Of a stretch of DNA of 64,000 bases, positions 1-8,320 are shown piece by piece (the stretch's first letter is position 1; the number at the start of each line of letters is the position of its first letter). The DNA is from CAVUCH01 sp963739995. Its GTDB lineage: Bacteria; Acidobacteriota; Vicinamibacteria; Vicinamibacterales; JAENWD01. A program made the translations under genes and the position numbers. The DNA lies in assembly GCA_963739995.1 (NCBI GenBank), contig CAVUCH010000017.1:62001-126000 (forward strand), in the 5' to 3' direction. The notes under the pieces are model-generated. The model saw nothing but the letters and a program-made list of their open reading frames with translations, searched no databases and was not told the origin of the DNA.

Positions 1-585
1 CACCTGCACGAACCGGTCGCGGCTGCGCAGGCTGTTGCGATGGATGGCCCTGGCGACGAGCTCCTTGCCGACGCCGCTCTCACCGGCAATCAAGACCGTC
101 GCATTGGTCGGCGCGGCACGGCGGATCGCGTCCATCACCTTCTTCAGGTGCGGGCTCTCCCCAACGATCTGGTGCCGAACCTCCACCACTCGCTTGAGCG
201 ACCGGTTCTCGTCGGCGAGCCGGCTGCGGTCGAGGACATTGCGAATCGTGACGAGCACGCGCTCGCTCGCCAGCGGCTTCTCGATGAAATCCAGCGCACC
301 GAGCTTCGTGGCATCGACCGCCGTCGTCACCGTCGCGTGGCCGGAAATCATGACGACGGGCACGGTTTCGTTCGCGGCCTTGATGCGCTGCAGCACCTCG
401 AGCCCATCCATGCCGGGCATCTTGATGTCGAGGAACACGAGGTCCGGATTCTCACGGTCCACCGTCGCAAGTCCGTCCTGGCCCGTGGCGGCGCCGAGGA
501 ACTCGTAGCCCTCGTACTCGAGAATCATCCGTAGCGAATCGCGGATGGCCGCCTCATCGTCGATGACGAGAATGCGCGATTTCAT
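1..585 (-). CDS. NtrC-type sigma-54-dependent response regulator, partial
   Basis: The gene runs off the left edge, so only 195 N-terminal residues are visible. Residues 1-120 form a receiver domain with acidic pair D9-D10, phospho-acceptor D53 (in LDIKMPG) and K103. From about residue 140 an AAA+ sigma-54 interaction domain begins, with signature VGESPHL (141-147) and Walker A GESGVGKE (168-175; Val where Thr is usual). In this family phosphorylation by a sensor kinase lets the ATPase remodel sigma-54 RNA polymerase. The DNA-binding domain and any partner kinase lie outside the window, so the regulon is unknown. The gene follows htrA by 49 bp on the same strand and may be cotranscribed with it. 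Confidence 0.93.
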   Translation of the reverse strand, partial: MKSRILVIDDEAAIRDSLRMILEYEGYEFLGAATGQDGLATVDRENPDLVFLDIKMPGMDGLEVLQRIKAANETVPVVMISGHATVTTAVDATKLGALDFIEKPLASERVLVTIRNVLDRSRLADENRSLKRVVEVRHQIVGESPHLKKVMDAIRRAAPTNATVLIAGESGVGKELVARAIHRNSLRSRDRFVQV

Positions 586-634
586 GGATCTCACAGGCGT
601 GTGTGGGACGTCTCGGCCGGCAGCGGATAGTCCG

Positions 635-2119
635 TCACGGCGCGTCGATGCGGACGGCGCGCAGCGTACGACCGGAATCGGGCACGTAGAGGTAGAAGGT
701 CAGGACGTCACCGGTCCGTGCGCCGGCCGTCATTCGGCTGTACTCCGCCGCGGATGTCACCCGACGCCGGTTGATCTCCAGAATTACCGCGCCGCGTTCG
801 ATCTCGGCATCGAAGGCCGGGCTCATGGGGTCGACCCGCCACACGACAACGCCCTGCAGCGCGCGGGGCAGGCGATAGCGCTGGCGCGCATCTGAATCGA
901 GGTCACGGACGGTCAGGCCGATCGCTTGGGCCGTCGGCGACGAACCCGGCGCGGTCGGTTCCGGCTTCGCCGCGGCGACGTCGTCGTGGCCGGGTCGCTC
1001 GGCCAGCTTGACGGTCGCGAGCACAGGCCGTCCGTCCCGCAGGACGTTGAGACGCACCGTCGTGCCCGGCACGCGGGCGGCGACGGTGCGAATCAACTGG
1101 TCATTGCTGGCGACGGCCGCACCGTCGACTGCGATGATCAGGTCGTAGACCCGCAGGCCCGCCCGGTCACCCGGCGATCCGACGGTCACGTCCTGCACGA
1201 GTGCCCCCTGCGCGGTGGAGAGACGGAGAGAGCGCTGCAGGTCGGGATCCACGTCGCGCAGGGCAACCCCGATGAACCCGCGCGACACCCGCCCGCGCTC
1301 CTTGAGCTGGGGCAGGATGGCCACGGCCTGGTTCACGGGCACCGCAAACCCTATGTTGCTCGCTCGTGAGCTGATGGCCGCATTGATTCCGATCACCTCG
1401 CCGCGACCGTTGATCAGCGGGCCGCCGCTGTTACCGAAGTTGATGGCCGCGTCGGTCTGAATGTAGTTGTCGAGGCTGGGGTCGAACAGCTTCCGGCCGA
1501 TGTAGCTGACGACGCCGACCGTGACCGTGTGCTCGTATGCGAGCGGATTGCCGATGGCGCACACCCATTCACCGACACGCAGCAAATCCGAATTGCCCAG
1601 CGGTGCGAACGGGAGCGGTCCCGTCGCGTCGACCTTGATGAGCGCGATGTCGATGATCGGGTCCGTGCCGACAAGACGCGCACGCAGCGTGCGGCCGTCC
1701 GACAGCTTCACCGTGATCCGTTCCGCCCGATCGATCACGTGATGGTTCGTGAGCACGTACCCGTCGCCGCCGATGATCACGCCGCTGCCGGCGCCCTTGC
1801 GCGGCACGTCGCCGTCGCTGCGGCCGCTGCCGCCGGGCCCGAACAGCTCGGGCGGAACCGGATGCCCCTCGGGCAATTGCAGGCGGCCCCGGGAGGTGGC
1901 GTCGATGTTGACGACCGCCGGGTTGATCAGCTCGGCGATGTCGGCGAAGTTGACGCCGCCCGCGGGCAGAACCGCCGGACGTGCCGCGGCGCGGCGCGGC
2001 GCGGCGCCGCCCGCCGACTGCGCGGTGCTCGGCGTGAGCGAACCAGCGACGATCAAGCCGACCAGGAAGGCGGCAGTCGCGGTGAGCACGAGCGTCACCA
2101 GAACGAAACGCCGGTTCAT
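635..2119 (-). CDS. htrA: HtrA/DegP-family periplasmic serine protease with two PDZ domains
   Basis: The product is about 494 aa. It has an N-terminal hydrophobic anchor (residues 2-30), a trypsin-like domain with the triad H127 (TNHHV), D157 (DIALIKV) and S231 (GNSGGPL), then two C-terminal PDZ-like regions at about 280-370 and 395-490. HtrA proteases degrade or refold damaged envelope proteins, and PDZ domains sense exposed C-termini. The ATG was chosen because it overlaps the ligA stop as ATGA, implying translational coupling. An upstream in-frame start would add seven residues inside ligA. Coupling a stress protease to DNA ligase is unusual, but the adjacent NtrC-type regulator downstream is compatible with an envelope-stress role (inference). 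Confidence 0.92.
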   Translation of the reverse strand: MNRRFVLVTLVLTATAAFLVGLIVAGSLTPSTAQSAGGAAPRRAAARPAVLPAGGVNFADIAELINPAVVNIDATSRGRLQLPEGHPVPPELFGPGGSGRSDGDVPRKGAGSGVIIGGDGYVLTNHHVIDRAERITVKLSDGRTLRARLVGTDPIIDIALIKVDATGPLPFAPLGNSDLLRVGEWVCAIGNPLAYEHTVTVGVVSYIGRKLFDPSLDNYIQTDAAINFGNSGGPLINGRGEVIGINAAISSRASNIGFAVPVNQAVAILPQLKERGRVSRGFIGVALRDVDPDLQRSLRLSTAQGALVQDVTVGSPGDRAGLRVYDLIIAVDGAAVASNDQLIRTVAARVPGTTVRLNVLRDGRPVLATVKLAERPGHDDVAAAKPEPTAPGSSPTAQAIGLTVRDLDSDARQRYRLPRALQGVVVWRVDPMSPAFDAEIERGAVILEINRRRVTSAAEYSRMTAGARTGDVLTFYLYVPDSGRTLRAVRIDAP

Positions 2120-4158
2120 GTCCCGATTATAAGACGGCAAAACGCGGCTTCGTCCAAGGTTTCTACGCCGAGGGCACGAGCCTTCTCAGCCTTGGTGCCG
2201 GGATCGGTGCCCACCACGACGAAGCTGGTCTTCCGGCTGACCGACCCGGAGACGCGTCCGCCCATGGCTTCGATGCGCGCGGTCGCCTCCTCGCGGGTGA
2301 GGCTCTCGAGGGTGCCCGTGAGGACGAATGTCTTGCCGCTGAGCGGTCCATCGGTCGAGGCCTCGGGGGTAAGCGTCGACGTCATGTTGACGCCGGCGCG
2401 GCGCAGCCGCCCGACCAGCTCCACGTTCCGCGGTTCGTCGAGCCACGCGCGCACGGAGGCAGCGAGCACGGGGCCGATCTCGCGGGTCTCCTGCAGCCTC
2501 TCAACAGGCGCGGCTAGCAGTGCATCCATGGATCCGAACGCCGCCGCAAGCACCTGGCCGGAGCGCTCGCCGACGTGCCGGATGCCCAGCGCGTAGATCA
2601 AGCGGGAGAGGTCGGCCACCCGGCTCCTGTCGATCTCCGCGGCCAGATTCGTTCCGACCTTGCCCAGCTTGCGGGGCCGCGCCCGTTCGGACCGGGCCTC
2701 CCGGGGCGCGACGATGAGCGATTCGAGCTGCGGCGCGGTCAGCGCGTAGAGATCGGCGAAGTCATGGACGAGTCCCTGATCGACCAGTCCATCGACGATG
2801 GCCTCACCCAGTCCCTCGATATCCATCGCACCCCGTGAGGCGAAGTGCTCGAGTGCCCGCCGGATGCGGGCGGGACACGAGACGTTTTCACAGCGGTAGA
2901 CGACTTCGCCCTCCGGCCGCTGCAGCGCGCTGCCGCATGCGGGACACTCGGTGGGCATCTCCCAGCGTTGCGAGCCTTCTGAACGTTCCGCCAGCACCGG
3001 GCCCACGACCTTCGGGATGACGTCACCGCCCTTCTCGATGATGACGATGTCGCCGTCGCGCACGTCCTTGCGGGCCACGTCCTCGGCGTTGTGCAGCGTC
3101 GCCATCGAGATGGTGGACCCCGCGAGCTTCACCGGCTCGAGCATCGCAAACGGCGTCACGGCGCCCGTCCGTCCGACGTTGACCGCGATCCGGCGCAGCT
3201 TCGTCCGGGCCTGCTGTGCGGGAAACTTGAACGCAACGGCCCAGCGCGGAAATTTTGCCGTCGTTCCCAGCAACTGGCGCGACGCGAGGTCGTCCACCTT
3301 GATCACGACGCCATCGGTCTCGAACTCCAGCTCCTCGCGCCGCTCCCGCCAGCCTTCGCAGAAGGCGACCACCGCTTCGATGCCCTCGCAGGACCGCCAG
3401 TGGGGTTCTACCGGCAGACCCCACACGCGAAGTCGCCCCAGCAAGGCGCTGTGGGTCGCCAGGCCCTCCCCGAGACCGACGGCCTGATACATCCAGGCGC
3501 CAAGGCCCCGCCGCGCCACCAGCGCGGGATCCAGGTTGCGCATGGCACCGGCGGCCGCGTTGCGGGGATTCGCGAACACCGGATCGCCGGCTTCCTCGCG
3601 CTCGCGGTTGATCCGCTGGAACGTCGATCGCGGCAGATACACCTCGCCGCGTACTTCCACCGTTCCGGCGGGTGCGTCGCGCAGCGCGAGCGGAATCGCG
3701 CGAATCGTGCGCACGTTCGACGTCACGTCCTCGCCCCTTGCGCCGTCGCCCCGGGTTGCCCCGCGTGTGAGGCGGCCGTCGACATAGGTAAGGGCCATGC
3801 TGAGCCCATCGATCTTCAGCTCGGCCGCGTAGGTGACACTCGGCCTGCCGCCGAGCACTTTGCGCACGCGCTCGTCGAACGCGCGCAACTCCGCCTCGTT
3901 GTAGGCATTGTCGAGGCTGAGCATCGGCGCGGCGTGCTCGACGGTCTCGAAGCCTTCCACGGGCCGCCCGCCCACCCGCTGGGTCGGCGAGTCCCGTGTG
4001 ACGAGCTCCGGGTGCTCGCGCTCGAGCGCCTTGAGCTCGTCCATCAACGTGTCGAACTCGGCGTCGGTGATGTCGGGAGCGTCGTGGACGTAGTACCGCT
4101 CTTCGTGGTGGCGAATCTGATCGCGAAGAGCAGCGATGCGGGAGGAAGGAGACTGCAT
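2116..4158 (-). CDS. ligA: NAD-dependent DNA ligase LigA
   Basis: At 680 aa it is the usual length for bacterial LigA. The N-terminal Ia domain (HEERYYVHD near 18-26) binds NAD. The adenylated lysine is K115 in the KIDG motif. OB-fold, four-Cys zinc finger (CPAC...CENVSC, about 420-445), helix-hairpin-helix and C-terminal BRCT (about 605-680) regions follow in the standard order. The enzyme seals nicks during replication and repair. It is 113 bp downstream of the polyprenyl synthase gene and overlaps htrA by 4 nt. Every key motif is intact, so the assignment is firm. Confidence 0.98.
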   Translation of the reverse strand: MQSPSSRIAALRDQIRHHEERYYVHDAPDITDAEFDTLMDELKALEREHPELVTRDSPTQRVGGRPVEGFETVEHAAPMLSLDNAYNEAELRAFDERVRKVLGGRPSVTYAAELKIDGLSMALTYVDGRLTRGATRGDGARGEDVTSNVRTIRAIPLALRDAPAGTVEVRGEVYLPRSTFQRINREREEAGDPVFANPRNAAAGAMRNLDPALVARRGLGAWMYQAVGLGEGLATHSALLGRLRVWGLPVEPHWRSCEGIEAVVAFCEGWRERREELEFETDGVVIKVDDLASRQLLGTTAKFPRWAVAFKFPAQQARTKLRRIAVNVGRTGAVTPFAMLEPVKLAGSTISMATLHNAEDVARKDVRDGDIVIIEKGGDVIPKVVGPVLAERSEGSQRWEMPTECPACGSALQRPEGEVVYRCENVSCPARIRRALEHFASRGAMDIEGLGEAIVDGLVDQGLVHDFADLYALTAPQLESLIVAPREARSERARPRKLGKVGTNLAAEIDRSRVADLSRLIYALGIRHVGERSGQVLAAAFGSMDALLAAPVERLQETREIGPVLAASVRAWLDEPRNVELVGRLRRAGVNMTSTLTPEASTDGPLSGKTFVLTGTLESLTREEATARIEAMGGRVSGSVSRKTSFVVVGTDPGTKAEKARALGVETLDEAAFCRLIIGT

Positions 4159-4271
4159 CTCTCGGTCACGCGAGCGCAGGCTACAGACTGCAGGGGGCAG
4201 GGTGTCCGGCTCGGAGCCTCGGGCCCACCAGGGGCCTGCAGACTGCCGCCTGCCGCCTCAGTCTTGGATAC
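4159..4271. repeat. Intergenic degenerate CTGCAG/GCCTGC-rich repeat
   Basis: The gap between ligA and the polyprenyl synthase gene contains imperfect reiterations of short words such as ACTGCAGG, GCCTGCAGACTGC and CCGCCTGCCGCC (about 4178-4258). No hairpin with a T-tract and no promoter is clear. It resembles the low-complexity gap at 35640-35712 in word composition. Its function is unknown; it may be a remnant of expansion by slippage. Confidence 0.45.
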
Positions 4272-5276
4272 CTATCGATCGCGCGTCAGCACGTAATCGG
4301 CGAGCGCGGTGAGCGCGTCGCGTTCGGGACCCGGCGGGAATCCGCCGAGGTAGTCGCGAGCGGCTTCGGCGTACTCGTTCGCGCGGCGGCTCGCCAAATC
4401 GAGCGCCTCGCACGATTCGAGCAGCCCGCACAGCTCGGCCCATTTCTCGATGGTGACCGTGCGCTCGCGAACGATATCGGCGACGAGCGCACGCGCCCGG
4501 GCGTCGCCGACTTCCATCAGGCGGATGACTGGTAAGGTGAGCTTCCCCTCGCGGAGGTCGCCGCCGACGGGCTTCCCCAGGGTCGCGGCGTCCCCCGTGA
4601 AATCGAGCAGGTCGTCCATCAGCTGAAAGGCAATGCCCAGATTGAACCCGTACTCGCGGAGCGCGCGCACCTCCTCGGGTGTCGCGTTCCCCAACATGCC
4701 GCCAATCTGTGCCGAGCCGCTGAACAGGTACGCGGTCTTGCGCCGGATGATGTCGAAGTGTTCATCCTCCGTGATGGCGATGTCGCCGTTCTTCGTCAGC
4801 TGGTACAGCTCGCCCTCGATCATCCGCAACGTGACGTCGCAGAGCAGCCGGATCATCTCGAGCGAGTCCTGCGTCAGGGCCAACGACATCGATTTGATGT
4901 AGAGGAAATCGCCGAGGAGGACCGTGATGTCGTTGCCCCACTGCGAATGCACCGCAACCCGCCCGCGGCGCATCTGCGAGTCGTCGATGATGTCGTCGTG
5001 GATGAGCGTGGCCGTGTGGATGAACTCCACGACCGACGCGTACAACACCGCGCGCTCGCCCTGGTAGCCGCAGAGCCGCGCGGCCATGAGCAGCACGGCC
5101 GGGCGCACGCGCTTGCCGCCGCTCGTCTGGATGTATTTTCCGATGCGGGGAATCAGGCCCACCTGCGACTGCAGGTGACGGCCGAACTCGCGCTCGACCT
5201 TCTCGAGATCGGCGCGAATGGGCTCGAAAAGACGCAGCAGATCCGCCGACGGTGCCTTCTGAACGGTTCGATGCAA
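4272..5276 (-). CDS. ispB: Trans-polyprenyl diphosphate synthase (octaprenyl/solanesyl type)
   Basis: This 334-aa protein has both aspartate-rich motifs of prenyl synthases: DDIIDD at 94-99 (FARM) and DDLLD at 221-225 (SARM), plus GGKRVRP (53-59) for IPP binding. The family condenses isopentenyl diphosphate onto allylic primers to make the C40-C50 tails of quinones. Small residues before the first motif fit a long-chain product, but chain length cannot be fixed by eye. The start used is TTG at 5276 because no ATG lies near the conserved N-terminus. It lies between tatD (50 bp upstream) and ligA on the same strand, with no other quinone gene adjacent. Confidence 0.93.
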   Translation of the reverse strand: MHRTVQKAPSADLLRLFEPIRADLEKVEREFGRHLQSQVGLIPRIGKYIQTSGGKRVRPAVLLMAARLCGYQGERAVLYASVVEFIHTATLIHDDIIDDSQMRRGRVAVHSQWGNDITVLLGDFLYIKSMSLALTQDSLEMIRLLCDVTLRMIEGELYQLTKNGDIAITEDEHFDIIRRKTAYLFSGSAQIGGMLGNATPEEVRALREYGFNLGIAFQLMDDLLDFTGDAATLGKPVGGDLREGKLTLPVIRLMEVGDARARALVADIVRERTVTIEKWAELCGLLESCEALDLASRRANEYAEAARDYLGGFPPGPERDALTALADYVLTRDR

Positions 5277-5326
5277 AGCTCGTCAATCTGACCACAGGTT
5301 GCGGAGGGTGTCAACGCAACGGCGGC

Positions 5327-6106
5327 TCACGCGTCGCGCATCAGCGCGAGGAAATTCGCAGTGATCCGGGCGTCGATCGCCTCGACGGTGGACGACCGGA
5401 CGAGCGCCAGCATCTCGATGACGCGACGCACGAGGGCGGGTTCGTTCCGCTTGCCGCGATGCGGTACGGGCGCGAGAAACGGGCTGTCGGTTTCCGCCAG
5501 CAGGCGGTCGTCGGGCACCATCGCCGCCGCCTCGCGGATGCTCGCGGCCTTGGGAAAAGTGAGGATGCCGGCGAACGACAGCAGGAAGCCGAGATCGAGC
5601 GCGCGGCGCGCCATCCCGACGTCGCCGGTGAAGCAGTGGAACACCCCCCTGACTTCGCCGCGTCCTTCGCTCCGCAGAATGTCGAATGTTTCGTCCTCTG
5701 CTTCGCGGGTGTGGATGATCACCGGGAGATCGAGCTCGCGCGCGAGCGCCACCTGCTCGGCAAACACCCCTCGCTGCACGTCGCGTGGCGAGAAGTCGTA
5801 GTGATAGTCGAGCCCGATCTCGCCGACGGCGCGCACCTGCATATTGGTCGCACACGCGGCGCGCACGAGATCGTCGGCCCGCCCCGCCGGCGCCGCTTCG
5901 TGCGCCTGATGCGGGTGCACGCCGACGGCAAAACGCGCACCCGTGAACTGCGCGGCCACACGTTCGGCCTGCGCCTGCTCGGCGGCGTCACCCGCCGCAA
6001 GGATGCAGAGGACGTGTGTCAGCCCTGCTTCCCGTCCGCGCGCCAGCACGGCCTCCAGGTCTGGCGCGAAGACAGGATCCGCGACGTGGCAATGGGAGTC
6101 GATCAT
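5327..6106 (-). CDS. tatD: TatD-family metal-dependent hydrolase/DNase
   Basis: The product is 259 aa, the normal family length. It opens with the metal-binding MIDSHCH motif (H5, H7). Further metal ligands are visible in GEIGLDYH, in VIIHTREA, in FHCFTGD and in ETDSPFL near the C-terminus. TatD proteins are TIM-barrel amidohydrolase-fold enzymes with 3'-5' exonuclease activity on DNA. The gene follows metG, an arrangement seen in many bacteria (established). The gap to metG is 122 bp and holds short direct repeats. The exact physiological substrate is not visible in the sequence. Confidence 0.95.
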   Translation of the reverse strand: MIDSHCHVADPVFAPDLEAVLARGREAGLTHVLCILAAGDAAEQAQAERVAAQFTGARFAVGVHPHQAHEAAPAGRADDLVRAACATNMQVRAVGEIGLDYHYDFSPRDVQRGVFAEQVALARELDLPVIIHTREAEDETFDILRSEGRGEVRGVFHCFTGDVGMARRALDLGFLLSFAGILTFPKAASIREAAAMVPDDRLLAETDSPFLAPVPHRGKRNEPALVRRVIEMLALVRSSTVEAIDARITANFLALMRDA

Positions 6107-6228
6107 GAACGCGGGCTCGGGAACAGGGTTAGCGGTCAGGGGTCAGCGATCGGTGCCGGCGCTGCTGGAGGGTGCCGTGTCTCTATCCGTCAACGGTGAA
6201 CAGTGGACGGTGAACGACCGGACGACGT
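6107..6228. repeat. Short direct repeats between metG and tatD
   Basis: The gap contains a GGTCAGGGGTCAG stretch and ACGGTGAACAGTGGACGGTGAACG, in which the word ACGGTGAAC occurs twice. No terminator hairpin or promoter is evident. It is noted because several operon gaps in this window carry comparable short-word repeats. Confidence 0.35.
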
Positions 6229-8289
6229 CTACCGCACCCGCATCCCCGGCTCCGCGCCCTCTTCCACTGACAGCAGCATCGGCGTTCCAGCCTCTCCCGA
6301 GGCCGCGAGGATCATGCCGTTTGATTCGATGCCCATCAGCTTGGCTGGCTTCAGGTTTGCGACGATCACGATCGTTCGGCCGACGAGCCGATCGGGGTCA
6401 TACGCTTCCGCGATGCCGGCGACGACCGTGCGCTGCTCGTACCCGAGGTCGATCCACAGCTTCATCAACTTCTTTGATTTCGGAACGCGCTCGGCCGTAA
6501 GGACCTTCGCCACACGCAACTCGATCTTCGCGAACTCGTCGATCGACAGACGCTCTCCGCCGTCGGCCGGTGCGGCCGCCGCCTGCGGAGCCACCGGCCG
6601 TGTGACCGTGGCCTCCGTGGCCTCCACCGCGGGATGTGGAGCCGCCACTTCGGTCCCGGCGGACAGCGGCGCGTCCGGCGCAGGCGCATTCGGTTTCCAG
6701 TCGGGCGTGTCACTCACGGGCGTCTCCGTTCTCGCGGTCGAAAGGGTGGGGGTGGTGGTGGTGGTGCCAGGGCGCGCGGCTTCGAGCCGCGGCCAGAGGT
6801 TCGCGCCCTTGACGAGGGTGCGAGCCAGATCGGAGATCCAGGCGGCGTCGCGCGCGAGGCGGAGCTCGCCGACAGGTCGGGTCTCTCCCGCCCGGCGTAG
6901 GATCTCCACGCTGGCGGTCGGCATCACAGGCTGCAGCAGGATCCCGACGATTCGCAATGCTTCGGCGACGTCATACAGGACCTGCGACAGGTGCTCGGCA
7001 TCCGCGGGGTCGCGCGCAAGGGCCCACGGCGCAGACTCCGCGATGAACTCATTGGTCGCGTCGACGAGCCGGAACGCCGCGAAGGCGCCCTCATGCAGGG
7101 CGAACCGTTCCATGGCGTCGATATAGGTGGCGAGCACGTCCGTCGCCACGTCGGCCAGCCGTCCCGATCCGAGCGTGGTGGGCGCGACGTGCAGAGCACG
7201 ATACTTCTCGGCCATGGTCGTGACGCGGCTCACGAGGTTGCCCAGGTTGTTCGCGAGATCGACGTTGTACCGCTCTTCGAACCGCTCCCACGAGAAGTCA
7301 CCGTCGCCGCCGAAGGGGATCTCCTTCACCAGGTAGAGGCGCAGCGGGTCGGCCCCGAGCCGCTCGACTGCGTCGAGCGGATCGACGACCGTGCCGAGTG
7401 TCTTGCTCATCTTGTGGCCCTTGAGGTGCACCCACCCGTGGCCGAACACCTGGCTCGGCAGGGGAAGGCCCGCGCTCATGAGCATCGCGGGCCAGACGAC
7501 GCAATGGAAACGCGTGATGTCCTTGCCCACGACATGCAGGTCGGCCGGCCACCACCGCGCGAACTGCCCCCCGTCGGTGCCGTAGCCAACAGCGGACGCG
7601 TAGTTGATCAGCGCGTCGAACCACACGTAGACGACGCTGTTCTCATCGAACGGCAGTGGAATGCCCCAGGACTGTCCCGCGCGGCTGATGGAAATGTCTT
7701 CGAGGCCGGCTTCGACCAGGCGCAGGATCTCGTTGCGGCGTACCTCCGGCTGGATGAACTCCGGGTGCGCGGCGTAGTGCTCGAGCAGGGACTGCTGATA
7801 CCGCGAGAGCCGGAAAAAGTGGTTCTTCTCTCGAATCCACTCGGGCTGCGTGAGGTGCACGGCGCACTTGCCGTCGATCAGATCCTTGTCCTGCTTGAAC
7901 GCTTCGCAGGAGACACAGTAATAGCCTTCGTAGGTGTCCTCGTACACGTCGCCGTTCGCCCGGCAGGCGGTCACGAGCCGTTGGACGCCCGCTTTGTGAC
8001 GCGGCTCGGTCGTGCGGATGAAGTCGTCGAACGAGATCGACAGGCGTCCCCACACCTCACGGAAGACGGTCTCCATGCGGTCGCAGTAGGCGAGGGGATC
8101 CTCGCCCAGTTCGCGTGCGCGCTTGAAGACGTTCTGCGAATGCTCGTCGTTGCCCATCAGGAAATGGGTCTCGACGCCCGTCAGGCGCTTGAACCGCGCG
8201 ATGACATCCGCCGTGACCTTCTCGTAGGCGGTGCCGAGGTGCGGGCGGCTGTTGACGTAATCGATGGCGGTGGTCAGAAAGAAAGACAT
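6229..8289 (-). CDS. metG: Methionyl-tRNA synthetase with C-terminal tRNA-binding domain
   Basis: This 686-aa class I synthetase charges tRNA-Met. The HIGH-type motif reads HLGT (17-20), the single-zinc knuckle is C125-x2-C128...C142-x2-H145, and KMSKT lies at 293-297. Residues about 582-686 form the EMAP/Trbp111-like tRNA-binding domain used for dimerisation. ATG at 8289 gives the conserved N-terminus; a TTG three codons upstream is possible. The low-complexity linker (about 502-579) is rich in Ala, Pro and Thr and contains AGTEVAAPH (544-552). That peptide is encoded by a copy of the palindromic repeat also found in larC. The fourth HIGH residue is Thr instead of His, a change also known from other MetRS. 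Confidence 0.97.
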   Translation of the reverse strand: MSFFLTTAIDYVNSRPHLGTAYEKVTADVIARFKRLTGVETHFLMGNDEHSQNVFKRARELGEDPLAYCDRMETVFREVWGRLSISFDDFIRTTEPRHKAGVQRLVTACRANGDVYEDTYEGYYCVSCEAFKQDKDLIDGKCAVHLTQPEWIREKNHFFRLSRYQQSLLEHYAAHPEFIQPEVRRNEILRLVEAGLEDISISRAGQSWGIPLPFDENSVVYVWFDALINYASAVGYGTDGGQFARWWPADLHVVGKDITRFHCVVWPAMLMSAGLPLPSQVFGHGWVHLKGHKMSKTLGTVVDPLDAVERLGADPLRLYLVKEIPFGGDGDFSWERFEERYNVDLANNLGNLVSRVTTMAEKYRALHVAPTTLGSGRLADVATDVLATYIDAMERFALHEGAFAAFRLVDATNEFIAESAPWALARDPADAEHLSQVLYDVAEALRIVGILLQPVMPTASVEILRRAGETRPVGELRLARDAAWISDLARTLVKGANLWPRLEAARPGTTTTTPTLSTARTETPVSDTPDWKPNAPAPDAPLSAGTEVAAPHPAVEATEATVTRPVAPQAAAAPADGGERLSIDEFAKIELRVAKVLTAERVPKSKKLMKLWIDLGYEQRTVVAGIAEAYDPDRLVGRTIVIVANLKPAKLMGIESNGMILAASGEAGTPMLLSVEEGAEPGMRVR
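6633..6661 (+). repeat. Palindromic repeat copy A, inside metG
   Basis: The sequence GATGTGGAGCCGCCACTTCG followed by GTCCCGGC matches the family consensus ATGTGGaGCCGGGACTTCAG-TCCCGGC. On the coding (minus) strand it is read in frame as AGTEVAAPH in the MetG linker. Its left arm has diverged (GCCGCC for GCCGGG), so the stem is weaker than in the other copies. Confidence 0.7.
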
Positions 8290-8320
8290 GTTGGGCAACC
8301 GCGCGATTCCAGGGGGCGGC

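Noticed and set aside
1..534. Two plus-strand frames over the left edge
   Set aside because: They are antisense to the NtrC-type regulator, which shows D53, K103 and Walker A motifs on the minus strand.
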